From the NCBI GenBank assembly GCA_043749225.1, contig JAYVEP010000030.1, forward strand, positions 1-43,560: a stretch of DNA of 43,560 bases. Reading direction: 5' to 3'. Below are positions 1 through 7,887 of the stretch, piece after piece. Position 1 is the first letter of the stretch. The number at the start of each line of letters is the position of its first letter. A program made the position numbers and the translations under genes. Under the pieces are notes generated by a model, which made no database searches, was not told the DNA's origin, and saw only the letters and a program-made list of their open reading frames with translations. Origin of the DNA: JANXUC01 sp043749225 (GTDB lineage: Bacteria > Acidobacteriota > Terriglobia > Terriglobales > Acidobacteriaceae).

Positions 1-912
1 GCAGGCTTCATCCGCGGCCAGGTTCAATACGCGGATGGCCACCCGGCCGACCATGTGATGCTTCGGCTCCGCAGTGACGCTGTTGCCTTCCAGACAGAAA
101 CCCAAACCGACACGCAAGGGAAGTTCAATTTCGACGGCCTGCCGCTAACCACGTTCCATCTAACCGTGGAAGGACAGGGCTTTGTTCCTGTCCGGCGCGA
201 TATTGACATCAGCATGTCGAAAATGGCCTACGAGCAAATCACACTTAGGCTAGACAAGGATCCAGACGTCAAGGCGCTGCCCCCGGGCGGTCCAACCGAG
301 CAGTTGAGCGTTCGCATCGTCCAGATCCCTCCGAAAGCGCGCAAGGAATTTGAAGCGGGCGAGATCATCATGGAAGCACAGGACGCGGCTGGAAGTGTGC
401 AGCACTTTCAAAAAGCCATTGAACTCTATCCGAAGTACGCCGAGGCCTACCAACTTCTCGGAGTGATGCATCTCCAGACTGGGAAGCTCAAGGACGCTGA
501 GGAGGAGTTGCAGAAGGCGACGGAGATCGAGCCTAACCTCTCAACGGCGTATTTTGCGCTCGGAATCTGTCGCAACCAGATGGCGAAATACCCCGACGCG
601 GAGGTAGCTTTATCCCGCGGGCTGGAGCTCGACCCTAAATCTCCCGACGGCCACTACCACATCGCCGAGGCGTACTGGAACTTGGGTCGCTGGCAGGAAT
701 CCGAGCAGCACGCCAGCAAAGCCCTCACGCTGAAGCCAGATATGGCTCCCGCTCATGTGTTGCTGGGCAACAGCCTGCTGCGCAAGAAAGACGCTCCTGG
801 CGCGCTGAAGGAGTTTAAGGAGTATCTCCGGCTGGAGCCGCAAGGCATGTACGCGGCGGGGACCCGCACAGCCGTCGAGCGTTTGGAGAAGGGCTTGAAT
901 GCAGGGAAGTAG
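1..912 (+). CDS. TPR protein with carboxypeptidase-regulatory-like N-terminus, 5' partial
   Basis: The reading frame is open from the first base of the window, so the start lies outside; the first internal ATG at 55 is not a convincing start. The first 80 or so visible residues look like a carboxypeptidase-regulatory (Ig-like) beta domain: a GXVXYADGXPA-type strand, then FNFDGLPLTTFHLTVEGQGF. From about residue 115 on there are at least four tetratricopeptide repeats with the usual W/L-G-Y-A-P spacing (for example AYQLLGVMHLQTGKLKDAEE and AYFALGICRNQMAKYPDAEV). TPR repeats are protein-protein scaffolds; in Acidobacteriota such proteins are usually exported, but the signal peptide would be outside the window. 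The specific partner is unknown. It is followed by a palindromic repeat and a convergent gene. Confidence 0.85.
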   Translation, partial: AGFIRGQVQYADGHPADHVMLRLRSDAVAFQTETQTDTQGKFNFDGLPLTTFHLTVEGQGFVPVRRDIDISMSKMAYEQITLRLDKDPDVKALPPGGPTEQLSVRIVQIPPKARKEFEAGEIIMEAQDAAGSVQHFQKAIELYPKYAEAYQLLGVMHLQTGKLKDAEEELQKATEIEPNLSTAYFALGICRNQMAKYPDAEVALSRGLELDPKSPDGHYHIAEAYWNLGRWQESEQHASKALTLKPDMAPAHVLLGNSLLRKKDAPGALKEFKEYLRLEPQGMYAAGTRTAVERLEKGLNAGK

Positions 913-931
913 GCCGTTTCCTGAAAACTTT

Positions 932-1014
932 GTCATTCTGAGCGCAGCGAAGAATCCCTTTTAAACGCCGACAGTCTTGGCACCGATAGGATTCTTCGCT
1001 ACGCTCAGAATGAC
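932..1014. repeat. Palindromic intergenic repeat, family A (GAGCGNAGCGA subtype), paired form
   Basis: Two 26-base arms beginning GTCATTCTGAGCG (932-957) and ending CGCTCAGAATGAC (989-1014) are inverted copies that differ at one base, around a 31-base loop. It lies between two convergent genes, so the RNA hairpin could act as a bidirectional terminator, although no T-run follows. A related inverted pair is at 18813-18983, and a different subtype is at 10498-10591. Confidence 0.85.
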
Positions 1015-1086
1015 AATTCTGATTTAGGGCTGGTGAAATGCGCCCTAGAATTCAATCACTCCTAAAGCGCCGCTTGCCACCGAACC

Positions 1087-1860
1087 CTACCTCCCAAACG
1101 CCGGCCAGTGGCTTGCTGCGCCCATCAAGAACAGCATGGGGAACGACAGCCAGAAGTTCGTTCTTGACGCCAGGAAGCCCATCCTGGCCAGCGCTGCCGC
1201 TTCTGCGGGTATGGCTGTGCCGTTAACGGCGAAATCCTGGTGCCAGCGAATGAGTTTCTTGTTGATCCGCCAGATTACTCCCCAAACGTTCATAAACATG
1301 ACCCAGCCAAGTCCTCCGCCGATGCCGATGGCTAGCAGGTTATTGTTCTCCCAGCCGTGGTTGTTCAAGGCGAGATAGGCGTATGCGCCGATTCCTGTCA
1401 CTGCGACGACCGCTACCGTCAGGAGCGCTCCGTTGTTGATTTTCGCGACCATGATCAGCGCGTAGATCACCGCAAACACGATGGTCCAGATCACAAAGAA
1501 GCTTCCGAAAGCCAGTCCGGGCGAGGCGGGCGATCCTGTTTCGGCTTCGGCACTGCGAGCGGCGGCGCCGACGGAATGCATCCAGTAACTCAGTCCCACC
1601 AGAACGGTAACCAGCGAGGCCCAGCGGAACCACCACAGGGTCCGCAACATCAGGTTGGGGAACACCTTACTTTTGGTAGCCCCGTCCAATTCTTTCATAA
1701 ATGGAACGTTCACGAGGTTGAAGAAATACAGCAGGCCTAACCAAGCCACACCGGCGATGAAATGTACCCACCGCAACAGCATGAAGATGTTCGTGTCTAT
1801 GCCAGCCGGAAATGTGAAAGCGGGACCCAAGGTTGAAGCCAGTGTGAAGTGGAACGCCAT
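1087..1860 (-). CDS. Membrane protein with urate oxidase N-terminal (PuuD-like) domain
   Basis: The 257-residue protein has a string of hydrophobic segments and the motif block WVHFIAGVAWLGLLYFFNLV near its N-terminus, which I recognise as the Urate_ox_N membrane domain found in PuuD-type urate hydroxylases. PuuD proteins normally carry a C-terminal cytochrome c domain; no CXXCH motif is present here and the protein ends after the membrane part. Many Acidobacteriota carry such stand-alone domains with no demonstrated urate activity, and no purine genes are nearby, so the substrate is uncertain. I chose the ATG at 1860 because GGAGG stands eight bases ahead of it; the frame stays open upstream to 2139, but those 93 extra codons are Pro/Ser-rich and look non-coding. 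Converges with the TPR gene. Confidence 0.75.
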   Translation of the reverse strand: MAFHFTLASTLGPAFTFPAGIDTNIFMLLRWVHFIAGVAWLGLLYFFNLVNVPFMKELDGATKSKVFPNLMLRTLWWFRWASLVTVLVGLSYWMHSVGAAARSAEAETGSPASPGLAFGSFFVIWTIVFAVIYALIMVAKINNGALLTVAVVAVTGIGAYAYLALNNHGWENNNLLAIGIGGGLGWVMFMNVWGVIWRINKKLIRWHQDFAVNGTAIPAEAAALARMGFLASRTNFWLSFPMLFLMGAASHWPAFGR

Positions 1861-2260
1861 GCGGAAGACCTCCGTTTGCGGAAAGCGAATGAAGTTGTCC
1901 TTCTGAGGATAGCGAGGAAACCCCTGCGCCGCTACAACGTTTTCCGTGGGGCGCCTTCCAGAGCCCCAAGGGGTAGATTTTTTTGAATGGCTGGGCGGGG
2001 CAAGGGCATACGGCGCGGGTGGTTGAGGCTGCCCCTGCCATTTGTACCAAATAAAAAACGCTGAAACAGTTGAAAAGAACGCCGGAACGCCGTATTGTAC
2101 GAGGTATTCCCCTCGGCTACCCGGAATTGGTTCGTACAACGATATTTAGGGTAGTGGAGTTTCCCCCGGCGTTGGGCCCCCGTCCAGCGTAAGAATAACG
2201 AACGCTGGCGAAGACCAGCGTCAACAGCCGCAGAAAAAGCGGCGCAAGGAGATCGGCGTT
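1861..2260. other. 400-base gap between divergent genes
   Basis: No convincing gene. The frame of the minus-strand membrane protein remains open to 2139, but the preferred start is at 1860. The stretch must hold the promoters of that gene and of hfq; I could not pick out clear -35/-10 boxes. The last bases carry AAGGAG, the ribosome site of hfq. Confidence 0.5.
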
Positions 2261-2566
2261 ATGGATAAGCCGGCACAAAACATTCAGGATTCTTTCCTGA
2301 ATTCAGCACGCAAAGAAAAAACCCCAATTACAATCTACCTCTTGAGCGGCGTTAAGCTCACGGGCCGAATCCGGTCGTTCGATAAGTATTCCGTTGTTCT
2401 GGATGCCAACGGCCAGGAGCAGTTGATTTTCAAGCATGCAATTTCGACGCTGGTTATGCCGAAGATGCATGGCGCCGTGCATGCATCGCACGCTGGATCT
2501 GAATTGCGCCATCCTGCGGATCATTCCGCAGCCGAGGCCGCGACAGCTTCGGGCGGAGAGTCGTAA
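2261..2566 (+). CDS. hfq: RNA chaperone Hfq
   Basis: Hfq forms a hexameric ring that binds U-rich and A-rich RNA and helps small RNAs pair with mRNAs. The first 70 residues are the Sm fold: QDSFLNSARKEKTPITIYLL and the Sm2 signature FKHAISTLVMP, matching the family KHAIST core. At 101 residues it is near the usual 70-105. The tail after residue 70 is rich in His, Ala and Ser (HGAVHASHAGSELRHPADHS). AAGGAG lies ahead of the ATG. hflX follows 11 bases after the stop codon, the same order as in Proteobacteria, so the two are probably co-transcribed. Confidence 0.96.
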   Translation: MDKPAQNIQDSFLNSARKEKTPITIYLLSGVKLTGRIRSFDKYSVVLDANGQEQLIFKHAISTLVMPKMHGAVHASHAGSELRHPADHSAAEAATASGGES

Positions 2567-2577
2567 ACTGTTGTAGA

Positions 2578-4032
2578 TTGCGAAAAGAGAATTCAAGTTT
2601 TCCCGGCAAGTCTTCCCGCACACGTCCTGCTTTGGAAACAGGCCGCGACGTTGAGCGCGCGTTCCTCGTCGGGCTGGATTACCGCGCCCGCGGAAAGGCG
2701 AAAGCTGGCTCCGCCAAGAGCGTGTTGACTGCAGGCGCCACGGCAGCGCGCGATGCAGCGGCAGCGCGTACCGCAGGTACATCGCGACAAAGCTCCAAGC
2801 CACCCGCTCTCGAATTCAGCGCGGACGAATCCATGGCCGAGCTACGCGCGCTGACCGAGAGCGCCGGAGCTGAGATTGTTGGCGAGTTCATGCAGCATCG
2901 CGACCGCCCGGACCCAGCGACGCTAATTGGTCGTGGCAAGCTGGAAGAGATTGCCGGTGCTGTCGCTATGTCGCATGCCGACTTGATCCTCTTCGACCAC
3001 GACCTTACTCCTTCGCAGCAACGCAACATTGAAGCCGAGGTGAAGACGCGCGTCATCGACCGCACGCAACTCATCCTCGATATCTTTGCCCGCCACGCCC
3101 ACACACGGGAAGGCCAGTTGCAGGTCGAGTTGGCGCAGCTGGAATACATGCTTCCTCGTCTGGCTGGTCGCGGGATCGAGATGTCGCAACTCGGAGGCGG
3201 CATCGGCACTCGCGGTCCCGGTGAAACGCAGCTCGAAACGGATAAGCGGAAAATCTATCGCCGCGTTCGGCACGTGAAGCAGCAGATTGAAGAAGTCCGT
3301 CGTATTCGGGCGCAGCAGCGCCAACGGCGGGAATCCGTTCCCGTGCCGACGATAGCGCTTGTCGGTTACACGAACGCCGGAAAATCCACGCTATTCAACG
3401 CACTGACACAGGCGGGAGTGCTGGAGTCTCCGCGCATGTTCGCCACACTCGACCCAACGTTGCGGTCCATCACGCTGCCTTCGAAGCGCAAAGTGCTGCT
3501 CTCGGATACGGTCGGTTTTATCCGCAGCCTCCCACACACACTGGTTTCGGCTTTTCGCGCGACTCTGGAAGAAGTGCAACGAGCCTCATTGATTCTGCAT
3601 ATCTCGGATGCCAGCAGCGCCACCTCTGCTGAGCAGGACGCGCAGGTCGAAATCGTTCTCCGCGAACTGGAGGCCGACAAGACGCCGCGCCTGCATGTTC
3701 GCAACAAGCTCGATCTGGTGCCCGGCGCCGAACGCGAGGATCTGCACAACGACGCAGCCAACGTGTACGTTTCCGCCGCGAAAAAGATAGGCATGTCCGC
3801 CTTGCTGGACCGCATCGACGAAATGATTGCGCAGGATCCCATCCATCGTGTGAGGGTGCGTGTTCCTCAAAGCGAAGGCAAAGTACTGGCCGAACTAGAA
3901 GCGAAATCGCGTATCCACGTGCGGCAGTATCATGACGGAGCGGTCGAGTTGGAGCTGGATGCCCCTGCGTCGGTGGTGCGGAAAGTCGGGAAGTGGGTTG
4001 TGAAGCCAGCCGGACGAAAAAGCCGCAGTTGA
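2578..4032 (+). CDS. hflX: GTPase HflX (ribosome-associated)
   Basis: HflX is a GTPase that binds the 50S subunit and splits stalled or heat-damaged ribosomes. The 484-residue protein has the N-terminal HflX domain (VERAFLVGLDY; GRGKLEEIAG; LILFDHDLTPSQQRNIE), the glycine-rich linker GGGIGTRGPGETQLETDKR, a coiled segment of Arg/Gln (RRIRAQQRQRRES), and the G domain with G1 GYTNAGKS at about residue 263, G3 DTVGFIRSLP and G4 NKLD. The start is the TTG at 2578: there is no ATG or GTG between it and the conserved VERAFLVG. A second TTG at 2632 is possible. The region between residues 22 and 80 has an Ala-rich insertion. Second gene of the hfq-hflX unit. Confidence 0.95.
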   Translation: MRKENSSFPGKSSRTRPALETGRDVERAFLVGLDYRARGKAKAGSAKSVLTAGATAARDAAAARTAGTSRQSSKPPALEFSADESMAELRALTESAGAEIVGEFMQHRDRPDPATLIGRGKLEEIAGAVAMSHADLILFDHDLTPSQQRNIEAEVKTRVIDRTQLILDIFARHAHTREGQLQVELAQLEYMLPRLAGRGIEMSQLGGGIGTRGPGETQLETDKRKIYRRVRHVKQQIEEVRRIRAQQRQRRESVPVPTIALVGYTNAGKSTLFNALTQAGVLESPRMFATLDPTLRSITLPSKRKVLLSDTVGFIRSLPHTLVSAFRATLEEVQRASLILHISDASSATSAEQDAQVEIVLRELEADKTPRLHVRNKLDLVPGAEREDLHNDAANVYVSAAKKIGMSALLDRIDEMIAQDPIHRVRVRVPQSEGKVLAELEAKSRIHVRQYHDGAVELELDAPASVVRKVGKWVVKPAGRKSRS

Positions 4033-4248
4033 GGTTCTTCTTACCAAGAGAGCTACATTAAACAGGCCGTCTGCCAAGAAGCGGACGTGCTTTCCTGGCA
4101 AGCGGCCCATTCGATCCGGATTGGATCGGAGGTGATACCTTTATGGTAGTCTCCTCAAAACTGAAGTCAAGGATTTCTTCACTTTTTTCCACAGGGCGCA
4201 TAAGACGCAAAAATGCCTGTAAAACAGGGCCTTTTGCACGTTTTTGGT

Positions 4249-4277
4249 TTGACAGCGTACCCCGCAAATGGTAGTCT
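4249..4277 (+). promoter_or_regulatory. Likely promoter of the ATP synthase operon
   Basis: A perfect -35 box TTGACA (4249-4254) is followed after 17 bases by TAGTCT (4272-4277), a weak -10. It stands about 45 bases ahead of the first atp start codon. A short hairpin CCTGT-AAA-ACAGG (4216-4228) just upstream may be part of the hflX 3' end. The sequence ATGGTAGTCT also occurs at 4143-4152, which may be a second -10 region. Confidence 0.5.
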
Positions 4278-4320
4278 TACTAGTTTCATATCGCCTTTCT
4301 TCTGGCTTGGCTCTACCTGC

Positions 4321-4806
4321 ATGGATCAGACCCTCAAACAACTAGGCGAATTACTGCTCGGGGCCATCCCAACGGTCGTTTTCCTGATCCTGCTGTATTT
4401 TTTTTACCGAATTTTGGTGCATAAGCCATTGAGCCAGGTGCTCGCGAAGCGTCATGAGTTGACCGACGGCGCCATCCAACGGGCCAAGGCCGACATTGCC
4501 GCTGCCGAAGCCAAAACTGCGGAATACGAGCACCGGTTGCGCGAAGCGCGCCTGGCGATGTTTAAGGCATTGGAAGATCATCGCCAATTCGTGGTAAATG
4601 CGCGCGAGTCCGCGTTGGCCGATGCTCAAGCGAAAGCTCACCAGCAAGTGGCTGCGGCCAAGGCAGCGCTGGAGCTGGATAAGGCTGCTGCGCAGACGCA
4701 ATTGGGCAGTGAGGCGGAGCGTCTTGCTGGCGACGTGATGCGTACAGTGCTGCGACCGATGAATCTCGGGCCGTCTCCCCAGTCTTCTGCGGGCGGTGGC
4801 CGATGA
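4321..4806 (+). CDS. atpF: ATP synthase F0 subunit b
   Basis: Subunit b is the peripheral stalk that holds the F1 head against the membrane rotor. The 161-residue protein has one N-terminal membrane helix (AIPTVVFLILLYFFYRILVH), the conserved KPLSQVLAKRHELTDGAI junction, and a long charged Ala-rich coiled coil (QRAKADIAAAEAKTAEYEHR). I use the ATG at 4321 rather than the upstream in-frame ATG at 4213, because the promoter and -10 box lie between them and the residues added would be non-homologous. No clear ribosome site precedes it. Its stop overlaps the next start by ATGA, implying translational coupling to the second b subunit. Confidence 0.92.
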   Translation: MDQTLKQLGELLLGAIPTVVFLILLYFFYRILVHKPLSQVLAKRHELTDGAIQRAKADIAAAEAKTAEYEHRLREARLAMFKALEDHRQFVVNARESALADAQAKAHQQVAAAKAALELDKAAAQTQLGSEAERLAGDVMRTVLRPMNLGPSPQSSAGGGR

Positions 4807-5627
4807 TTTTCTCTTCAGGGCGCAATTCAGTGAGTCGCGATTCACTGAGTCGCGATTCAATGGGTCGCAATTCGATCCGGCGATTCGGATTCCTATTCAT
4901 CCTCTCGGCGGTTTTCCTTTCCACCGCCTCCGCGAAAGCGTCTGCTTGGCAGGCAGCGTCCGCGCCTGCTGTGAGTGAGCCAGCGTCCAGTGCCTCGGAG
5001 GCCAGCGCTACGGAGACTAGCGCTTCGGCGGAGAAGGCCTCGAAGAAGAAGGAAGAAGCGACCGAGCAGGACGATACCGCGCAATTTAAGCAGTCGCCGA
5101 CCGTCCTGGGTCTGGGTCGGCGGCTTGGCCTGAACGGTACCAAGGCCTACTGGTTGGCGGTGATCGTTAATTTCGCGATTATCGCTTTCGGCGTGATCTA
5201 CATGTCGCGACTGCACTTGCCCACGATGTTCCGCAACCGCACCGATTCCATTCGCAAGGCGATGGACGAAGCCAAGATCGCGAGTGATGACGCAAAGCGG
5301 CGGTTGAGCGAAATTGAAGCGCGATTGGGTCGCTTGGATTCCGAAATTGCTGCGATGCGAGCTTTGGCGGAAAAAGATGGCGCTGCGGAAGAGGCTCGAA
5401 TTCGCGCCAGCGCGGAAGAAGACAAAAAGAAGATTATCGAAGCCGCACAGCAGGAAATTGCGACTGCCGCGAAGTCCGCGCGTCGCGATTTGGCTTCCTA
5501 TACGGCCGATCTGGCTTTGGTTTTGGCGCGCCAACGCATCCGGGTGGATTTGCCAACCGACCAATCGTTGGTCAGCAGCTTCGCTCAAAATCTGGGCTCG
5601 CAAAGTTCCGGAAGGGACGGTCAGTAG
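4803..5627 (+). CDS. atpF: Second ATP synthase F0 subunit b (b/b' type) with signal-like N-terminus
   Basis: A 274-residue second stalk subunit. The C-terminal 170 residues are b-like: a membrane helix (YWLAVIVNFAIIAFGVIYMS), then MFRNRTDSIRKAMDEAKIAS and a long coiled coil ending in ARQRIRVDLPTDQSLVSSFA, the delta-binding end. It is about 100 residues longer than usual: the N-terminus holds 15-base tandem repeats, a hydrophobic stretch resembling a signal peptide (GFLFILSAVFLSTASAKASA), and a low-complexity Ala/Ser/Glu then Lys-rich region. The ATG at 4803 overlaps the atpF stop; ATG 4860 just before the hydrophobic stretch is an alternative start. Two b-type genes in a row form a b/b' heterodimeric stalk in other bacteria; I infer the same here. 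Confidence 0.88.
   Translation: MIFSSGRNSVSRDSLSRDSMGRNSIRRFGFLFILSAVFLSTASAKASAWQAASAPAVSEPASSASEASATETSASAEKASKKKEEATEQDDTAQFKQSPTVLGLGRRLGLNGTKAYWLAVIVNFAIIAFGVIYMSRLHLPTMFRNRTDSIRKAMDEAKIASDDAKRRLSEIEARLGRLDSEIAAMRALAEKDGAAEEARIRASAEEDKKKIIEAAQQEIATAAKSARRDLASYTADLALVLARQRIRVDLPTDQSLVSSFAQNLGSQSSGRDGQ
4815..4874 (+). repeat. Four imperfect 15-base tandem repeats in the second atpF gene
   Basis: Units start at 4815, 4830, 4845 and 4860 and follow the pattern NTGAGTCGCGATTCA (middle two differ only at the first base). Being 15 bases long they keep frame and encode the repeated pentapeptide S-R-D-S-L/V or G-R-N-S-M/I. They fall at the extreme N-terminus, ahead of the hydrophobic segment. 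Confidence 0.85.
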
Positions 5628-5630
5628 CCT

Positions 5631-6170
5631 ATGGCCGTCGTCACCAGTCGCTATGCCCGCGCTTTTGCCGATGTGGTTTTCGGCCGCAAGCTTGACGCTA
5701 ACAAGGCGATTGCGGATTTGGACTCCGTGGTTGCAGCGGTTCAATCCAGCTCCGACCTCCGAAAGACTTGGGATAATCCGTCCATCGCCGCCGCGCAGAA
5801 ACACGGCGTGCTGGAGGCGCTCACTTCGCGCCTGGGTCTGTCGCGCGAGGTCCGAAACTTTGTGGCGATCATTATCGATCACCGCCGCGTAAACGAGTTG
5901 GCGAGCATCGTGCGGCAGACCGAGCAGGAGTTGAACGACCGGCTGGGTTTTGCCGACGCTGAAATCACGAGTGCTCGTCCGCTCAGCGACACCGAGAAAC
6001 GCACGCTCGAGCAGCAAGTGCAGCGCAGGACCGGCAAGAACGTTCGTGCCCGATATGCGGAAGATGCATCGTTGCTAGGCGGCGCTGTAGTGCGCGTCGG
6101 TAGTACGATTTACGATGGTTCGATTCAGGGACAACTGAAAAGGCTGCGTGAGCAGCTGGCAATGAACTAA
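5631..6170 (+). CDS. atpH: ATP synthase F1 subunit delta
   Basis: Delta (OSCP) caps the alpha-beta head and joins it to the b stalk. The 179-residue length is normal. The N-terminal six-helix domain opens with SRYARAFADVVFGRKLDANK and contains NFVAIIIDHRRVNELASIV; the C-terminal part has the family signature ARPLSDTEKRTLEQQV and ends DASLLGGAVVRVGSTIYDGS. It starts three bases after the second atpF stop. Confidence 0.95.
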   Translation: MAVVTSRYARAFADVVFGRKLDANKAIADLDSVVAAVQSSSDLRKTWDNPSIAAAQKHGVLEALTSRLGLSREVRNFVAIIIDHRRVNELASIVRQTEQELNDRLGFADAEITSARPLSDTEKRTLEQQVQRRTGKNVRARYAEDASLLGGAVVRVGSTIYDGSIQGQLKRLREQLAMN

Positions 6171-6197
6171 ATTTGAAACACGAATTTTGGAAACACA

Positions 6198-6220
6198 AGC
6201 TAGCGGCTGGAAGCTAGAAG
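6198..6220 (+). repeat. AGCTAGCGGCTNGAAGCTAG repeat ahead of atpA
   Basis: AGCTAGCGGCTGGAAGCTAG followed by AAG sits nine bases before the atpA ATG, where a ribosome site would be expected. The same motif, doubled, precedes atpG. GAAGC AGAAGCG-type purines inside it may have to serve as the weak ribosome site. Confidence 0.7.
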
Positions 6221-6229
6221 CGAAATACT

Positions 6230-7744
6230 ATGGCACAAATTCAGGCAGACGAAATTACGAAACTGATTCGCGATCAGATCGAGAACTACGAAACCAAGAT
6301 CGCAGTCGACGAAGTGGGCACGGTCATTTCGCTGGGCGACGGTATCGCCCGCGTGCATGGCCTCGATAAGGTCATGTCCGGCGAGCTCTTAAGTTTCCCG
6401 CACGACTTGGCCGGCATCGCCATGAACCTGGAAGAAGACCAGGTCGGCGTCGTGCTGCTCGGCGACTACACCGAAATTAAAGAAGGCGACGAGGTCAAGC
6501 GCACCGGTCGCATCATGAGCGTGCCCGTCGGCGACGCCATGATTGGCCGCGTAGTGAATTCCCTCGGTCAGCCCATCGACGGCAAAGGCCCCATCGCCAC
6601 CACCGGGTTTCTTCCGTTGGAACGCATCGCTCCGGGAGTTATCGATCGTCAGCCTGTTCGCGAACCAATGGCAACCGGACTCAAAGCCATTGACAGCATG
6701 ATTCCGATTGGCCGCGGCCAGCGCGAACTTATCATCGGCGACCGCCAGACCGGAAAAACCGCTGTTGCCATCGATACCATCATTAACAGCAAAGGCAACG
6801 ACCTCATCTGCATCTACAACGCGATCGGGCAGAAGCGGTCTTCGATTGCTCAAGTCGTGAAAATCCTTGAGGACGCTGGCGCAATGGAATACACCATTGT
6901 CGTTGCTGCCTCGGCGTCCGAACCCGCGCCGATGTTGTACATTTCGCCTTATGCGGCGTGCGCGATTGGCGAACACTTCCGTGACAGCAAGCGTCACGCG
7001 CTTGTCATCTACGACGATCTTTCAAAACATGCTGCGGCCTATCGCGAAATTTCATTGCTGTTGCGTCGTCCACCCGGTCGCGAAGCGTACCCCGGCGACG
7101 TGTTCTATCTCCACTCGCGTCTTCTGGAACGCGCCTCCAAGCTCAGCGATAAAATGGGCGCTGGCTCTTTGACTGCTCTTCCTGTTATTGAAACGCAGGC
7201 GGGCGACGTTTCCGCCTACATTCCAACCAACGTGATTTCGATTACCGACGGCCAGATTTATCTGGAAACCGATTTGTTCAACTCCGGCGTGCGTCCGGCT
7301 GTGAACGTGGGACTTTCTGTAAGCCGCGTCGGTGGTGCTGCCCAGATCAAAGCCATGCGTCAGGTTGCCGGTACGTTGAAATTGGAACTGGCTCAGTTCC
7401 GCGAACTCGCGGCATTCTCGCAGTTCGGTAGCGATCTCGACAAGGCTACGCAGGCCCAACTGAATCGCGGTCAGCGCCTGGTCGAAATCCTGAAGCAAGG
7501 CCAGTACTCTCCGCTGCCGTTCTCGAAACAAATTCTGGGAATTTTTGCTGGAACCAGCGGATTCCTCGATGATCTTCCGATCAACAAAGTCCGCGAATTT
7601 GAAGCAGCCTTGTACAAATACGTAGACTCCGCCAATCCAGCGCTGCTGCGCACCATCATGGAAAAAAAGACGCTCGACGACGCGATGAAGGCGGACATGC
7701 TGGCGGCAATCAAGGAAGCGAAAGCACAGTTTGTAGCGAAGTAG
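6230..7744 (+). CDS. atpA: ATP synthase F1 subunit alpha
   Basis: Alpha is the non-catalytic nucleotide-binding subunit of the F1 hexamer. At 504 residues it has family length. Visible landmarks: the N-terminal beta barrel (VISLGDGIARVHGLDKVMSG), P-loop GDRQTGKTAVAIDT at about residue 170, the alpha-specific PAVNVGLSVSRVGGAAQIKA segment near residue 360, and the C-terminal helical domain ending KEAKAQFVAK. The ATG is the only reasonable start. Upstream is a GCTAG-type repeat rather than a strong ribosome site. Confidence 0.98.
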   Translation: MAQIQADEITKLIRDQIENYETKIAVDEVGTVISLGDGIARVHGLDKVMSGELLSFPHDLAGIAMNLEEDQVGVVLLGDYTEIKEGDEVKRTGRIMSVPVGDAMIGRVVNSLGQPIDGKGPIATTGFLPLERIAPGVIDRQPVREPMATGLKAIDSMIPIGRGQRELIIGDRQTGKTAVAIDTIINSKGNDLICIYNAIGQKRSSIAQVVKILEDAGAMEYTIVVAASASEPAPMLYISPYAACAIGEHFRDSKRHALVIYDDLSKHAAAYREISLLLRRPPGREAYPGDVFYLHSRLLERASKLSDKMGAGSLTALPVIETQAGDVSAYIPTNVISITDGQIYLETDLFNSGVRPAVNVGLSVSRVGGAAQIKAMRQVAGTLKLELAQFRELAAFSQFGSDLDKATQAQLNRGQRLVEILKQGQYSPLPFSKQILGIFAGTSGFLDDLPINKVREFEAALYKYVDSANPALLRTIMEKKTLDDAMKADMLAAIKEAKAQFVAK

Positions 7745-7851
7745 ATACTGGCTCTACTTCCAACTCCTAGCTGAACCGGGGCGATTGCTTGGGCGGCACG
7801 GTTACTTTGAAGTTTGTGGAAGAGCAAGAGTGCTTGTGGTTGCGATACAAA

Positions 7852-7879
7852 GCTAGCGGCTAGAAGCTAGCGGCTAAAA
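7852..7879 (+). repeat. Doubled GCTAGCGGCTARAA repeat ahead of atpG
   Basis: Two 14-base units GCTAGCGGCTAGAA and GCTAGCGGCTAAAA stand head to tail, then GCTTTTTT leads into the atpG ATG. The 143-base atpA-atpG gap holds no gene otherwise. The unit matches the one ahead of atpA. Confidence 0.8.
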
Positions 7880-7887
7880 GCTTTTTT

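Noticed and set aside
1220..1231. CGTTAACG also within the Urate_ox_N gene
   Set aside because: It lies in the middle of a coding region, lacks the GTG and AA flanks of the other two sites, and is taken as chance.
1861..2139. Open upstream extension of the Urate_ox_N gene
   Set aside because: GGAGG sits right before the ATG at 1860 and the extra residues are Pro/Ser-rich without any domain. It is read as non-coding.
4143..4152. Second ATGGTAGTCT ahead of the atp operon as another promoter
   Set aside because: No -35 box lies at a suitable distance; the site at 4249-4277 is better.
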